Source: Nitrosotalea sp. (GTDB lineage: Archaea > Halobacteriota > Syntropharchaeia > Alkanophagales > Methanospirareceae). Taken from it: a DNA stretch of 5,833 bases. Of the stretch, positions 5,322 through 5,833 are shown one piece after another. Position 1 is the stretch's first letter; each line of letters opens with the position of its first letter. The notes beneath the pieces are model-generated. The model was not told where the DNA came from. It did not search any database and saw nothing but the letters and a program-made list of their open reading frames with translations. A program made the position numbers and the translations under genes. The stretch is from NCBI GenBank assembly GCA_020725315.1, contig DYFG01000068.1:1-5833 (forward strand), written 5' to 3'.

Positions 5322-5833
5322 AGCTCCACATATATGTCCACTTTACCGCCAATTGTTGTATTCAGAGCGCAGGGTATACCAATCTCGTAATCATGTATCG
5401 GTTTATCGGCTAAGCCGAACTTATGTGCAATATTACATATAAACACCAGTGTCTGGCCTCCATCGTAATAATTTTTCGTTCCGTCATCCATCCACAGTAT
5501 TCCGGTAGTGAAATTCGCACTCTCTACGTTTGTATGATTTATCATGTTCGTGCTGTTAACGATTGGCACATTAGGAATGTTTGCTCCACGAACGATGAAA
5601 GAAGTTCTGTTTGGAGCATAACTTTCGTTACCATCTGGCGCAGGGCAAAACAGTTGCGTGATATTGTTATTCGGGAATTCAGTGGCGTTCTTACTATCAA
5701 TAATCATTCCAAGCGCCTCATCAGCCTCGTAGAAATCCTTTCCTGTATAATTGAGCGTGTTATCTGCATTACAGCCAAGTGGATGCAAAGCAGTCCAATT
5801 TATGCTTTTCGTTGAGTTCACGATATAAATAAG
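5315..5833 (-). CDS. Secreted sequon-rich protein, C-terminal part (runs off right edge)
   Basis: The frame is open through the right edge (LIYIVNSTK is readable before the GTG at 5821), so the start lies outside the window. At least 172 residues are present. Eleven N-glycosylation sequons fall in the last 168 residues (such as NST, NWT, NYT, NAT, NIT, NES, NRT, NHT, NFT, NTT), and there are four cysteines (in LGCN, LFCP, FICN, IPCA) that could pair. Such density implies a heavily glycosylated extracellular protein. No membrane anchor is seen at the C-terminus, which ends KVDIYVELR, so it is either held by partners or anchored at the unseen N-terminus. The strand-rich pattern suggests a beta fold. 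It is the first gene of the operon visible here, six bases ahead of the coiled-coil gene. I do not recognise the family. Confidence 0.7.
   Translation of the reverse strand, partial: LIYIVNSTKSINWTALHPLGCNADNTLNYTGKDFYEADEALGMIIDSKNATEFPNNNITQLFCPAPDGNESYAPNRTSFIVRGANIPNVPIVNSTNMINHTNVESANFTTGILWMDDGTKNYYDGGQTLVFICNIAHKFGLADKPIHDYEIGIPCALNTTIGGKVDIYVELR

Overview
The window looks archaeal, most likely from a euryarchaeon. The evidence is TATA-like boxes about 25 bases ahead of inferred transcript starts, GAGGTGA-type ribosome binding sites next to genes with almost no leader, a recognisable Orc1/Cdc6 replication-initiator fragment, an archaeal-style ribbon-helix-helix regulator, and secreted proteins rich in N-glycosylation sequons. 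I cannot place it more finely. A methanogen or ANME-like lineage is possible but unproven.

Left part (1-2246): a DUF1670-like gene runs off the left edge on the minus strand. It is divergent from a small ribbon-helix-helix regulator (348-689, plus), and their promoters are interleaved in a 55-bp gap. The regulator gene ends inside the 3' end of a convergent HhH-GPD-fold protein gene (679-1386, minus), which probably encodes a DNA-glycosylase-like protein. A plus-strand gene of unknown function (1515-2246) is divergent from that one.

Middle part (2336-3653): an unrecognised helical protein is encoded on the minus strand (2336-2956). It is followed by about 700 bases of genomic debris: a frameshifted fragment of an orc1/cdc6 gene (about 2982-3250), a short piece that resembles the DDE domain of an IS630-type transposase (about 3330-3512), and a stretch with no convincing gene.

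Right part (3654-5833): a tightly packed minus-strand operon for the cell envelope. In transcription order it holds the C-terminal part of a heavily sequon-bearing secreted protein (runs off the right edge), a small two-helix membrane protein with a hendecad-repeat coiled-coil tail encoded by perfect 33-bp tandem repeats, and a 442-residue secreted protein with a Pro/Thr stalk and a C-terminal membrane anchor. The first two genes are 6 bases apart and the last two overlap by ATGA, so the three proteins are probably made together and may form a surface assembly. This operon is the best candidate for an undescribed system here, but the sequence alone does not give its function.
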